Positions 1 to 12,190 of a DNA stretch of 64,000 nt are shown piece after piece. The position numbers and the translations under genes are program-made. Each line of letters starts with the position of its first letter. Position 1 is the stretch's first letter. The notes beneath the pieces are model-generated. The model worked only from the letters and a program-made list of their open reading frames with translations. It did not search any database and was not told the origin of the DNA. Source of the DNA: Turritopsis dohrnii (taxonomy: Eukaryota; Cnidaria; Hydrozoa; Anthoathecata; Oceaniidae); NCBI GenBank assembly GCA_027922465.2, contig BQMF02000221.1:558001-622000 (forward strand), in the 5' to 3' direction.

Positions 1-3000
1 TGCACAACCTATTAACACATCATAAAGATACTATTTTGATAAAAAATTCTTTTAGTGACTCCCATTCAGATAGTTTAAACCATGTACTCATCATTTTTGT
101 ACCAAACTCCTTACTAAAAAATTATTTCTTAGTTCATATATTTTTTCAAACTTAGAGATAAGTCAATGCTATAAGCAGATTATCCTGAGTTGATAATGAC
201 TTCCTCCAAAAAATGAGGAAAAACAAAGAGCAGAGGACATTAGATTTCAAAGTTAAAATATGTCCCACTAAATATCCAATCATCCATACACGAGACACAA
301 TGGTAGGAAAATAAACCAAATTTTAAACTTTAAGTCCCATTAAGTGTTACAAAAATCAAAGCACAAAATGCAAAATTATTTTCATCCTAATTAAACTTGT
401 TGTTACCGTAGTGCTATCTTTGCATGTTTGTTGTGACCTAATTTTACAGTTATATATAAAATGGGTTTTGAAATCATCAAGTTAATTTGGTTGAAGATGA
501 TAACTGAATATGGATTTGAAATTTGTATATGTTTACCGTTATATCCTTCATATAAGTGCCGACATTGTTGTCATCCTCTTCCAAAGTATCATTAGCAATA
601 ACCATTTCCATGTCTTTCTTAGAAGTGTCATCTTTGTTGCCATACTCTACCAAAGTATCATTGGCGATGTTGTTTACTGTTTCCATATCCTTTTTAGAAA
701 TGTCATCTTTGTTTAGCTGAAATAAAAAGAATCTGAAAAAAGGATTAAAGCTGTTGGAATTCCTTGAGCACTGACAAGAATAATAAAATCCATTTGCACT
801 TTCATGATGGAAGACTTGACACATAGCTTAACTTAAGAAAATGAGGAAATTTTATCTCATGCCAATAGCAGATACAGACAAAAAGAATCTTTGCTTCATA
901 ATGTATTTTAATCTAAATTTACACTACATTTTAGAAAAGTTTAGTACACAACCTATTAACACATCAAAAAGATACTATTTTGATAAAAATTCTTTTAGTG
1001 ACTCCCATTCAGATAGTTTAAACCATGTACTCATCATTTTTGTACCAAACTCCTTACTGAAAAATTATTTCTTAGTTCATATATTTTTTCAAACTTAGAG
1101 ATAAGTCAATGCTACAAGCAGCTTATCCTGAGTTGATAATGACTTCCTTCAAAAAATGAGGAAAAACAAAGAGCAGAGGACATTAGATTTCAATCTTAAA
1201 ATATGTCCCACTAAATATCCAATCAACCATACACAAGACACAATGGCAGGAAAATAAACCAAATTTTAAACTTTAAGTCCCATCAAGTGTTACAAAAATC
1301 AAAGCACAAAATGCAAAATTATTATCACCCTAATTAAACTTGTTGTTACCGTAGTGCTATCTTTGCATGTTTGTTGTGACCTAATTTTACAGTTATATAT
1401 AAAATGGGTTTTGAAATCATCAAGTTAATTTGGTTGAAGATGATAACTGAATATGGATTTGAAATTTGTATATGTTTACCGTTATATCCTTCATATAAGT
1501 GCCGACATTGTTGTCATCCTCTTCCAAAGTATCATTAGCAATAACCATTTCCATGTCTTTCTTAGAAGTGTCATCTTTGTTGCCATACTCTACCAAAGTA
1601 TCATTGGCGATGTTGTTTACTGTTTCCATATCCTTTTTAGAAATGTCATCTTTGTTTAGCTGAAATAAAAAGAATCTGAATAAAGGATTAAAGCTGTTGG
1701 AATTCCTTGAGCACTGACAAGAATAATAAAATCCATTTGCACTTTCATGATGGAAGACTTGACACATAGCTTAACTTAAGAAAATGAGGAAATTTTATCT
1801 CATGCCAATAGCAGATACAGACAAAAAGAATCTTTGCTTCATAATGTATTTTAATCTAAATTTACACTACATTTTAGAAAAGTTTGGTACACAACCTATT
1901 AACACATCAAAAAGATACTAATTTAATAAAAATTCTTTTAGTGACTCCCATTCAGATAGTTTAAACCATGTACTCATCATTTTTGTACCAAACTCCTTAC
2001 TAAAAAATTATTTCTTAGTTCATATATTTTTTCAAACTTAGAGATAAGTCAATGCTATAAGCAGATTATCCTGAGTTGATAATGACTTCCTCCAAAAAAT
2101 GAGGAAAAACAAAGAGCAGAGGACATTAGATTTCAAAGTTAAAATATGTCCCACTAAATATCCAATCATCCATACACGAGACACAATGGTAGGAAAATAA
2201 ACCAAATTTTAAACTTTAAGTCCCATTAAGTGTTACAAAAATCAAAGCACAAAATGCAAAATTATTTTCATCTTAATTAAACTTGTTGTTACCGTAGTGC
2301 TATCTTTGCATGTTTGTTGTGACCTAATTTTACAGTTATATATAAAATGGGTTTTGAAATCATCAAGTTAATTTGGTTGAAGATGATAACTGAATATGGA
2401 TTTGAAATTTGTATATGTTTACCGTTATATCCTTCATATAAGTGCCGACATTGTTGTCATCCTCTTCCAAAGTATCATTAGCAATAACCATTTCCATGTC
2501 TTTCTTAGAAGTGTCATCTTTGTTGCCATACTCTACCAAAGTATCATTGGCGATGTTGTTTACTGTTTCCATATCCTTTTTAGAAATGTCATCCTTGTTT
2601 AGCTGAAATAAAAAGAATCTGAATAAAGGATTAAAGCTGTTGGAATTCCTTGAGCACTGACAAGAATAATAAAATCCATTTGCATTTTCATGATTTTCAT
2701 GATGGAAGACTTGACACATAGCTTAATTTAAGAAAATGAGGAAATTTTATCTCATGCCAATAGCAGATACTGACAAAAACAATCTTTGCTTCATAATGTA
2801 TTTCAATCTAAATTTACACTATATTTTTGAAAAGTTTAGTGCACAACCTATTAACACATCAAAAAGATACTATTTTGATAAAAATTCTTTTAGTGACTCC
2901 CGTTCAGATAGTTTAAACCATGTACTCATCAATTTTGTACCAGTCCTTACTGAAAAATTATATCTTAGTTCATATATTTTTTCAAACTTTGAGATCAGTC

Positions 3001-3355
3001 AATGCTATTTATGATACATAAGCAGCTTATCCTGAGTTGATAATGACTTCCGCCAGAAAATGAGGAAAAACAAATAGCAGAGGACATTAGATTTCAAAGT
3101 TAAAATATGTCCCACTAAATATCCAATCAACCATACATGAGACAATGGTAGGAAAATAAACCAAATTTTAAACTTTAAGTCCCATTAAGTGTTACAAAAA
3201 TCAAAGCACAAAATACAAAAATGTTCTCATCCTAATTAAACTTGTTGTTACTATAGTGCTATCTTTGTATAATTGTTGTGATTAGTTTTACAGTTATACA
3301 TCAAATTGGTTTTGAAGTAACTCCATTTGGTTGAAGATGATAACTGAACTTTGGA
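1..3355. repeat. 943-bp tandem macrosatellite, each unit carrying one coding exon
   Basis: Landmarks recur at a spacing of exactly 943 bases: the 180-nt exon at 537, 1480 and 2423, and the CACAACCTATTAACACATC tract near positions 2 and 945. There are about three and a half units in the window. The array already runs at base 1, so it extends to the left. Copies are nearly identical, differing by scattered substitutions and a short insertion near 2690. Similarity fades near 3355, just where a fourth exon copy would be expected; a diverged copy appears instead at 3572-3643. The units are oriented so that the exons lie in series on the minus strand. Confidence 0.93.
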
Positions 3356-4708
3356 TTCACAATTTGAATCATTTTTCACTTGTCTGGCTCTGATATTGTC
3401 AACTGCCACCTGCTAATTCAATCTCAATGTTAACCATTAATTTCATAAAGTAATTTGGAGGTGATAAGAAAAGTGCCAAATGAATTCTACACTGGGAAAT
3501 GTGACATAATATTTCGATAAAAACTTAGATCCTATTTTCTACAAAAGTTTATTTTTGTAAAACATGTTTACCATTTCTATATCTTTCTTGGAAGTGTCAT
3601 CTTTGTTGTCATCCTCTATCAAAGTGTCATTAAGTCCCAGACACTATTCTTATGAATGTTAGGAATTTGCGACAACCCAAATATTAAGTTGTAGCAGAAG
3701 CCTGTACTTATTGTCTATCAAGTTTTTATCCATAGCATATGTTAACCAGTCTTCTCCAAGAGGCGAAAATATGAGAAAAAATTAAAAATAATTAAAGGTG
3801 CTTCCTTAAAATGTACTAACCAAGTTTGCAGGAACATCGGTTTGTACAGCATTTCCTGCATTGTTAGTCTCCGGAGAAACATAGTTGATAGCAGTATTTT
3901 CCTCAATAGGAATTTTTTCCGGGGTTGGTGGAATAATATCATGAACAGCATGCACATCATTATCTGTTCTACCAATATTTACATTCAAATTTTCGTCAAC
4001 AGCAACATTTCTCTTATTAGAGTTATCCTAAATTCATTAAGCATCACAGTAATTAGTAATAGTTAAATCAATATTGGCTGTAACATTAATCATGCCAAAA
4101 TTCATAAAAAGTTTATTTGCAGTAGGGCCATAGAAAATAAAACGTTTCATGGCAAGCACTTAAATTCTGATATAAAAACATCAGAGTATTACTTATAAAA
4201 ACCTGAAAGTGTATTTTATTAGGTTGTTTATACCTGAAAAAGATTTATTTCTGTCGCAAACCCAGAATCTTCCAGTGGCTGGGTTTCATCAAATTCATCA
4301 AATTCATCATACTAAAATTTTAATAAATGTCTCCCATAAATAAAGTACATTTGATACATTATACAAACGCTGATCAAGTCGCCTAAAAGCTGCATTTCAT
4401 GCAATTTCTGAGAAACATTTTATAAAGACTTTATACAAGCGTTCCCATGAAGCCCATAATTAAAATAACAAAAACCTATTTAAGCAACCAATGATATAAA
4501 AGTGATGTTCCATCTTTCAAAATAACATAAAAAATTATGTTATTAGGTTATTTTTTAAGTATTTTTACTTAGAATCTAAAGACAATGTAATAATACTACA
4601 ATAATAACTATATATCATGTATATGAAAAGAAATACCTGAGGGGTAATCTTACTTTCACCTTGTTGAACAAAGGTTATATCAACTTCAGATTTTCTTTTT
4701 CTTCCCAT
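537..4708 (-). CDS. Unrecognised gene with tandemly amplified exon (5' part; continues past left edge)
   Basis: I do not recognise the product. On the minus strand an ATG at 4708 opens exon 1 (4708-4637, begins MGRKRKSEVDITFVQ). It is followed by exon 2 (4311-4234, acidic, YDEFDEFDETQ), exon 3 (4027-3821, 69 codons), a degenerate exon (3643-3572) and three copies of a 180-nt exon (2602-2423, 1659-1480, 716-537). Every exon has AG/GT borders and a length divisible by three, and all junctions are phase 0, so the frame stays open throughout. Each 60-residue copy holds two versions of a K-D-D-x-S-K-K-D-M-E ... A-N-D-T-L motif, hydrophilic and acidic. The three copies are identical in protein; one synonymous change (AAG for AAA) is visible in the 2602-2423 copy. 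The 3' end lies outside the window. The exon 1 start is plausible but unproven. The weakest exon is 3643-3572, whose acceptor lacks a good pyrimidine tract. Confidence 0.62.
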
Positions 4709-4984
4709 AATCTATAATGCTAAAAATAGAATCACATGCTAAATTTTATTTTCCCATGAGTTACAACACAGTTAGAGAACCTGAATTATAAAATTAAAAT
4801 GATTAAATCATCCAGTGGAAGGAGAGTCGTCCTTTTTTTTTATCTAAAACTATCATTTACGATCAAATCAAGCCCATACAGTGTTAAAAACCGACCAAAG
4901 ATTGTCTATTTCACAAACTTAATGATCTTATGGCAATATATATAAGTTTCATAAGTTAGGCCTGTTGAGACAGTGAGCACGAAA

Positions 4985-6215
4985 AAAATTTTCTCGCTCC
5001 AGGGTTCGAATTAACGTATCGCATTTCACGATTCGTTTTTGAAAAACCACGAAGCAAAATCTCAAAATTCATTAAAATTGCGATGCAACATTTCTTTAAT
5101 TTTTATGTCTAGCAATTCTTACTTCATAAGGTCTCATTGAAATCATATCATCATAATTGTGTATATTCGCCTGAAATTCAAAATCTATAATGAAGCACTC
5201 CAACCCTTCTGTGAGCTGCAGATTTATCTGACCCAGCACAGATGCGCACTCACCCGCAGCAGGCCTGTAAATAAGTTTTTTTCCCATGTCGGAAATTATC
5301 ATTTAATGTCGGACATGCTTTTCTAAGTCTCTTTTCCAGTGGTATCTGGGATCGTTCAGAAAAGTAAGATGAATGTTTCGCCGTAAAAATTAAGGTGAGT
5401 GATTCATACTAAAACTTTTGCACCCCCGGGGTGCGAAAAATTTAAACATTAACTTGACGGGGCCCATCAAGTTAATGCTAAATTGTTTTTGTTTGTCTCA
5501 TCGTATCATCTCCTTTCACACTTTCTACACTTTTTTATAAAATCAGGAGGAGAGCAACTCTTTTGCTTTTTCAATTCGTCAAAATATAAAAAGAAAACAA
5601 ACAATTGTTTCATTGATGAATCTTTTAGCTATTCAAATATAGTTTGATCTTTCTGATTAATATGTTACCTGTAACTTGAAAATTTTAAACAGTAAACAAA
5701 AATTAATAATTAACGAGTTTATATCCCGTATCTTATGATATTCATTCCGCACACTTTTTATTCGTAGCATGTTAGAGTTAAAAATGGCTGATAGAAACGG
5801 CGATAAATTTCTGTCGGACATCATGTCCAGCAGTACAGGATCTCAGGTCGGCCGTAGCGCATTTCTTGCCGGGCAATGTCCGATGCTTATTTACAGGCCT
5901 GCCGCAGTGAGTTTTTTGCCTGAATATGTTGATCAAGATCGGTACATAGTACATTCGGCTTGTAATGTATTCGTTAGGTAAAAGAAGCAATAACGTCAGG
6001 GCCTTGAGTGTTAGCATGTAGACGGAGCGCTGGCCTTAATATATGCAATAGTTCATCTTACTAAACAAAAACTGCATCGCAAATTGATAAAAACGCATCG
6101 CAAAAGTGCAAACATTTTCGTGCCTTCGACAGGCTTTTCAGCTCGCTTCGCTCGCTATAAAATTGCGATACACTTTTGAAACCTTAATTCGAACCTTGTC
6201 GCTCCATTTTTGATA
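4985..6215. mobile_element. Probable foldback or MITE-like element, about 1.2 kb
   Basis: Inverted sequences bracket this gene-free stretch. GGTTCGAATTAA near 5001-5015 matches TTAATTCGAACC near 6185-6197, and each is next to a GTATCGCA / TGCGATAC pair. An inner inverted pair, GCAGGCCTGTAAATAAG (about 5257-5275) and CTTATTTACAGGCCTGC (about 5886-5903), supports a foldback structure. Small open frames inside look like by-products of the repeat and match no family I know. Exact ends and target duplication were not resolved. Confidence 0.45.
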
Positions 6216-6445
6216 GACCTTCTCCAAATTTATTTTTTATCACACCCTGCCTCGTTTTCAATATGCTACACCATGACAACCGAATCTCTTGTGCGCAATC
6301 ATTAACACTATCTCAATTATTACACTTATTGGTCATTATTTAAATGAGTCCTGTGACATTCTGTTACCACAACCATTGCGAAAATGAGGCAGAGTGTGAT
6401 AAAAAATAAATTTGGGAAAGGTCTATCAAAAATGGAGCGAGCGAA
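6188..6445. repeat. Inverted repeat with long arms (hairpin)
   Basis: The arm at about 6190-6265 (CTCCATTTTTGATAGACC, then a tract ending in TCGTTTTC) reappears as its reverse complement at about 6375-6440 (GGTCTATCAAAAATGGAG). About 110 bases separate the arms. Next to the right arm is a GAGCGAGCGAAGGGAGCGAG tract that also occurs near 57325 as GAGCGAGCGAAGCGAGCGAG, so it belongs to a dispersed repeat family. Confidence 0.7.
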
Positions 6446-7074
6446 GGGAGCGAGAGAATGTTTTTTACCGGGGGGTCCAGAAGGGCACCCTAAGGCGCTC
6501 AGCGGAGGGTTAAATAGAGATAGAGAAAGAGTTTCCAGATAAAGAAACAAATCTAAGGAAATTATTTCCAGAAAAGGAAGTCGAAAACATGTTTTTCTAT
6601 TTCTGAAGACAACGGCAAAGAAAGAAATATTTAACTTTCTAGCATCAGCAGCTGGGAATAGAAATAATAATAGACTTTCCTTTCCTTTCTTTCTCTATGA
6701 GTAAATGTTGTTTACATTTTTACCGAAAAGTGTCCCGAACTTATTTTTCAGCAGTCAAAAGAATAGAACATGTTACTTTTGACTGCCAAGTTGGGCCGTT
6801 TTACATCAGAAATGTAAACAATATATACATACCTGTCTATCTGAAAATCATTGCCGTTTTAGAATTATGTACTGAGCTGATAAAACAAAGCAGATATTTG
6901 CCAGAAAAAAATGGATACACTGCTCTCTTTGTATCGTTTGGTTATTTGCTCTTCTTATACATGATCAACTGTTGCACCTTAAAATTTCCGATAACAGCCA
7001 GTAGGAAAAAAGGAACAAACAAAAAATTTCCGGTTCACCTTTCAGAGTTTTTCAAACTTCAAATATTGCTGAGT

Positions 7075-7530
7075 TAAATTGCAACATATATAGATGATTT
7101 TCCAATGTTAATTACACTTTTAGGCCTTGTACTTGTAAAAACTAAAAATCAAATATGAGTATTTTATTTCCTGTGAGGCTGCGTGCACAAATAACACTGG
7201 TGTTTATAGGTGAGTTTCTTAGTGACGTAATGTGTTCTTTGCTCGATAATTACGGTATATTGCAACATAGAATATCATTAATCAAGTCATTTTCCTGTGA
7301 GTATGCGCACGCAGCCTCACAGGAAATAAAAGTACACTTATACACTTCAAAATGTTGTCACTTTATTTGGTTCTCTGGAGTCCCCTTAAAGACAATCGAC
7401 ATTAGAAAGTTTCAATACACATTAGCACTTCCTATCTATTTTCGTACATTGTATATATTTGATTTTTAGTATGTACAAGGTATAAAAGTGTAATTAACAT
7501 TGGAAGCTCGTCTATAAACATTACTTCACT
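7075..7530. mobile_element. Foldback element with imperfect terminal inverted arms
   Basis: The left arm (about 7075-7195) includes CCAATGTTAATTACACTTTT and TTATTTCCTGTGAGGCTGCG. The right arm (about 7300-7530) contains their reverse complements, CGCAGCCTCACAGGAAATAA and AAAAGTGTAATTAACATTGG. The innermost matching segment is the strongest, and the centre is a spacer of about 100 bases. No transposase is encoded, so this would be a non-autonomous element. Confidence 0.72.
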
Positions 7531-8721
7531 TGTTTGAGAAACTCATCTATTGCAAAAATTTTCATCAAATATTTCTGCCTGATAAAGTAGATCACGACAC
7601 ATTATACATTTAGAAAAAGCAATATCACAACACAATAAACAAAGTGGAAGAGTCTTTGGCAAATCTTTGCAGAGAAGACCAAAACTAATATTATAATATA
7701 TGATGAACATCCGAAATATGTAGCCCCACTCCTTGTAGTGGCTTCGGCCTTGAATGGGGTGAGTGATTTAAAAAAAAAAAATAATAATAATAATAGCTGA
7801 GACCCTCATGCCCAACAGATAAAAATCAGTAACAATGCTCATGGAAATTACACTCTCTACGTATATACCACTCTCAGAGTAACTTCCTGAGCTTAAAGGG
7901 TTGCGTAAAATTAGGTACAATCAGGCCTTCATCCAGTACAAGAGGATTACTTCTCCGCACGTGCTTGGTAGTCACAACACAAAATTAGCCATCTTGAATT
8001 GAATTCCCGCTTAAAATTTATTTTTTTTCGCGCGAGATTTGTTGCGCTTCTTCTGTGTCACGAGGTGTGCAGGAGGAACCAGCAGTTATTGCATGCTTTC
8101 CTCCACGTGGTCACTATTTAAACCATTTGATTGCCTTGCGGGACATTCTACGTCGAAAAATTCGAACTTGATCTCTGCGCATGTGGAAAACCGGGGCTTT
8201 ATGCAAGTGAGATTTATTTATGCAGTGGACTAAACTCGAACTCTTCAAGGGGACCAAATAATTGTTCGAGTTAGGGAGAGTTTCATATATAGAGGGTTAT
8301 TCGGGAAAGATCCTTGCTGAACTGACTCGAACTGAAGAGTTCTCGAACTATGGGAGTTCGAGTTAAAAGAGATGTGTATTGTACTCATTAATTGTTTTTA
8401 TTATTTTTGATTTACCAACAATATGGCAACATTATAAATGACAAAAGTGAGTTGTTTTACCTTTTTTCACGAGGTGGCTTAACATTTAAACTACAGCAAT
8501 GTTTTAGAGATGGTGCCATAATGGCAGACAATTGCCGTCATTAACTGTCCCCTCTGTTTATTTTTATGGTAATTACACCACAAACACGGTGTCCGATCAA
8601 TATCACCAGTATATAGTTAAAGAAGCTATTTCTACTTTGATTTTGCCTAGGTCTTTATCCGCCATCTGTATCTGTTACCTTAAATAACCGTGTCTTTTGC
8701 AGCCGTTTTCGCCGGAGGTTC

Positions 8722-8772
8722 CCTTTTCGATATACGGATGATGGCGGCGCCATCCGTATATCGAAAAAGCAA
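8722..8772. repeat. Short near-perfect palindrome
   Basis: CTTTTTCGATATACGGATG-type arms of about 19 bases face each other around a short GC-rich centre (ATGGCGGCG). Related motifs (ATCCGTATATCGAAAAGGCAAG next to CTGGGTTCGAGG) occur at about 23765-23810, so this is the end or core of a dispersed family. Confidence 0.7.
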
Positions 8773-8799
8773 GAAACCTTGGGTACGAGGTTGGTTCAG

Positions 8800-9425
8800 A
8801 ATGTGCCTTTGTAACAAGTTTGGGAAATGTCCCGTTATTTCCGTTTTAAGCATACGATTTTTGCGACAATTCACGGGACATTACAGGATATAATTTTTAA
8901 GAAGCCAGACTTAGTATTGACCATATTCGTTGGAGTGAACAATACATGTGAATGCTATTGCAAAAGGCAAATTTGGTTAAGTCCCGAAATGTGTCTTTTA
9001 TGACAAGCGTGAAAAATGTCCCATTAATTCCATTTTAAGCATATATGATTTTTGCGACAATTCACGGGACATTACAGGATATAATTTTTAAGAAGCCAGA
9101 CTTGGTATTGACCATGTTCGTTGGAGTGAACAATACATGTGAATGCTATTGCAAAAAGCCAAATTTGGTTAAGTCCCGAAATATGTCTTTTATGACAAGC
9201 GTGAAAAATGTCCCATTAATTCCATTTTAAGCATATATGATTTTTGCAACAATTCACGGGACATTACAGGAAGCAATGTTTGAGAAGCCAGACTTGGTAT
9301 TAACCTTGTTTGTTGGAGTGAATAATACATTTAACATGAATACCATTGCAAAAACGCTTAATTGGCTAAGTCCCGAAATGTGTCCTTGGTACAAACGTGA
9401 AAAATGTCCCACTATTTGTTTTTGG
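8800..9425. repeat. 192-bp tandem repeat, about 3.3 copies
   Basis: The landmark TTTTTGCGACAATTCACGGG recurs near 8853, 9045 and 9237, a spacing of 192 bases. Each unit also holds a GAAGCCAGACTT..GTATTGACC segment and a TTAAGTCCCGAAAT segment. Short open frames in each unit repeat the same peptide and are a consequence of the repeat rather than genes. The array abuts the start of the Helitron-like region at about 9435. Confidence 0.88.
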
Positions 9426-9434
9426 GCTTGTATG

Positions 9435-12039
9435 TTTGTTTGTTTGTAAGTCACGCAAAATGGTAGATTGAGTTGTGAGAGTGATTATTTAATTTTATTT
9501 TGTGTGAAACCATTGTATTGAGACACAAATAGAACGGGACGTTTGGGGAAAATTATCTCGGTAATCAATAGGGATAACTGACGTTTTTCGGGGTCCGCGA
9601 TACAGGCGACGGGGTGACGAAAAATTTGGGTCTAATTTTTTTGGGGGGACGAGTCTGTGACGTCATCAAAATCTTTGAACGATGACGTAACGGTTAGTCG
9701 TAGCAAAATGATCCCATACATTTTTTTGATCAGATTTTCAAGCTCTACAACATGGGTACACTTATCATTGCCAATTCCTTAAATTTATTTTTTGTCTGTC
9801 GACGATATCTCCGAAACTGTGCGTCATAGACATATGATCCTATACATTTTCTTGCTCAGAACTTCCAGCTCTGCAAGATGGTAACACTTTCCATTGTGAA
9901 TTCCTTAATTTTATTTTTCGTGAAATCTGAAGGAGATGACACAACGCAGGCTGAACATGAGCGGCGAGCGACGCCGCCTTGGCGGCTAGTCTATATATTA
10001 ATACCCGATTCTCTGTTTGTCTGTTTGTCTGTCACGCAAAATGGTAGATGTAAACTGCGAAAGAAATCGGGGAGTCAGCAATGTAAGATCACACATAAAT
10101 TATTTCTCTTCTTGTTTGCGCGACGTCAGTGTGAGACCACAACCTCGAACCCAGGGTTTCTTGCCTTTTCGATAATACGGATGGCGGCGAAGAAGACCCT
10201 GGTCCCGGCTGCTGCGTTCTCTGATTTCATTGTTTCAGCAGGATTCTCGAATAATTTAATCGAATAATTTAAGCAGCGCGTTGTTTATCAAAATGGTAGA
10301 GAAATGGAGGAGAATGAAAGTCCGCGCACGTGGTTTGGAAGAGAAATTTTTATAAATTCATTGTTTTTGGAAAACTATTATATTTTTGTTGGTCCTTAAT
10401 TTTCATACATTCCAACTTATCAACCCTTCATCTACATGTGTTTTTGGCCAAACTTGATAGGATAATAATGATTTTAATAAAATATTTTTTAGTTTAAAAA
10501 GGCTGCCAGTGTGACTTTTAGTTCTCTGACTAATTTGTGCCGTTCCTTCCCCATAATTTTCAAGTGGCATATCAGTTGACTGATGAATATAATTTTGTAG
10601 TTAAATCTACGAAGAGTTATTGAAAATTACACCTAAAGAAAGTCTATTCTCGAAAATCTAGAGTTGGAGGAACATGCAGATAGTGCAGTCTTACTGACAA
10701 CAGCTTTTTGTTAAAAGTACAATCTGTGTCTGGTGAAAATAAAAAACTTAAGCAGAAACATTTCAACAGTATGTGGTGTAAACATACATGTTGGTGACGA
10801 CCTTTCAGAAACTATTTGTCGAAAATGCAATGCCTTCTTGGAGAAAATCTTAAATCAGAAAAGAGAAGTCAAATTGAATGAAGACAAAAAATTTTCCATT
10901 AAACGAATGTCTACTGGTTCACCTGAAACCAGTAGGTAACCACCTGCAAAATCAATGGTTACTACAATAGAATCGAAAAAGCAGCTTAATTTTGACACAA
11001 CACAATCTTCCTTTACAAATTTAAACACCAATAAAAAAGTCAACATAAATACATCTGCATATCATAAAGACTATGATGAAATCAAAACTATGTCAATAAC
11101 ACTGATGCAAGAAAAAAATCCGGTCAGCTTTAAATATAAAACAACCATTTGGCCATTGTTGGGGTCATTAACGATCATTGCCCACACATATATACTTTTG
11201 GGAATAAAACGAAATATTTTCAAAGAAAACATCAATTTAAAAAGTTTGTGTCAGAAAAGGTTCACCATTAGTCTTGAAACAAACTGCATATGAAGGGTTA
11301 ACACAATTCGACACAACGTCTAATACAGTTTTATTGATTGAAGGAGGTTGCAGCAAAAATGTAAGGTTTGTTGTTACTGGTATATAAAACTCAATTAAAA
11401 AACAAATATTACGTAAAATAAATAGCTACATTTATATTTTTATAGTTTAGTATGTAATTGTCATTGATCTTAATTCTGACTTCCTAATTCCAAAGGTGAA
11501 AATAAACAAAGATCATGATTATAACAGTAGAATAGAATAGAGCAGAATTTTTTGTTTTAGTTTGATCCACAGTGATGTGCAGTGTCCATATTGTTTGTTA
11601 TTCTGAATTAGGAACATTGACAGTACTACTTTATTATAAATATTATATATAATCTTATTTATATATGAATTATGTTATGTTATGTTTAATGTTTGATGAT
11701 ATCCACAAAGCGAAGTCGAAGACCATGTTTTTTATGATAAAAAACCAAAATGCAGTAGATATTTTTATTTCTTACCGCGACTTGATGAATGTGTGCTTCA
11801 CCAATGATCACAGCCACAACATTATATCTTGATATACTTGGCTCCAAAATAGTTTTAAAGTTTTTTCATTAAGAGCCCCCTCTGGATGACAAAAAGCAAT
11901 TTAAGCTTTCCCTCCAAGAATCAACGGGGAAAAATGTTATATCATTTTCTTCCTCATAATAACTAAAGTTAACTTCTGAAAAAAATATTATCTGTAACAA
12001 ATTCTCTTCCTGCATTACTCTTAGGAATACCAATTTTGT
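9435..12039 (+). repeat. Long direct repeat, copy 1 (2.6 kb)
   Basis: This block matches 20696-23300 at a constant offset of 11261 bases with no indel and no difference in the stretches I compared. It starts in a TTTG microsatellite and stops abruptly inside CAATTTTGT at 12039. It covers the 3' part of one Helitron-like unit (ending in CTAG at 9986-9989) and the first 2050 bases of the next, including the captured-looking coding fragment at 10733-11390. Either a very recent duplication or an assembly duplication would explain it. Confidence 0.93.
10733..11390 (+). pseudogene. Captured-looking gene fragment with ZAD-like zinc-binding stretch (copy 1)
   Basis: Inside the Helitron-like unit an open frame from 10733 includes V-C-G-V-N...D-D-L-S-E-T-I-C-R-K-C-N-A-F-L, which resembles the second half of a ZAD-type or THAP-associated Cys motif (C..C plus a following helix). 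It stops at TAG/TAA around 10936-10939, then resumes in the same frame to 11293. A further coding-like piece in another frame follows (L-L-I-E-G-G-C-S-K-N-V-R-F, about 11330-11385). This pattern of broken frames fits a host or transposon gene piece captured by a Helitron and now decayed. Family assignment is tentative. Confidence 0.4.
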
Positions 12040-12190
12040 CAAATTAGTCCACGCAAAAAAAATCCCCTTAAGGTATATCATGTTCGAAAAGAACATTTTC
12101 ATACAGATCCTAACAAACTTTTATTGTGTCATTTGTCTTTTCGTGCACATTGGTGTTATTTATAGACTCCATAGAAGTAGTAATATGCAG

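Noticed and set aside
510..716. 68-codon plus-strand frame repeated in each 943-bp unit
   Set aside because: It is the antisense of the 180-nt exon on the minus strand, which has matching splice sites and phase; the plus frame has neither.
1..3355. CRISPR-like or other prokaryotic array
   Set aside because: Units are 943 bp, nearly identical throughout, with no short repeat and unique spacer pattern, in a eukaryotic gene.
5769..6017. Overlapping 70- and 79-codon frames as genes
   Set aside because: They fall inside inverted repeats (GCAGGCCTGTAAATAAG pair) and encode complementary sequence, as expected of a repeat.
6697..7077. 126-codon open frame as a gene
   Set aside because: No recognisable domain, no splice context, and it runs into the arm of the foldback element.
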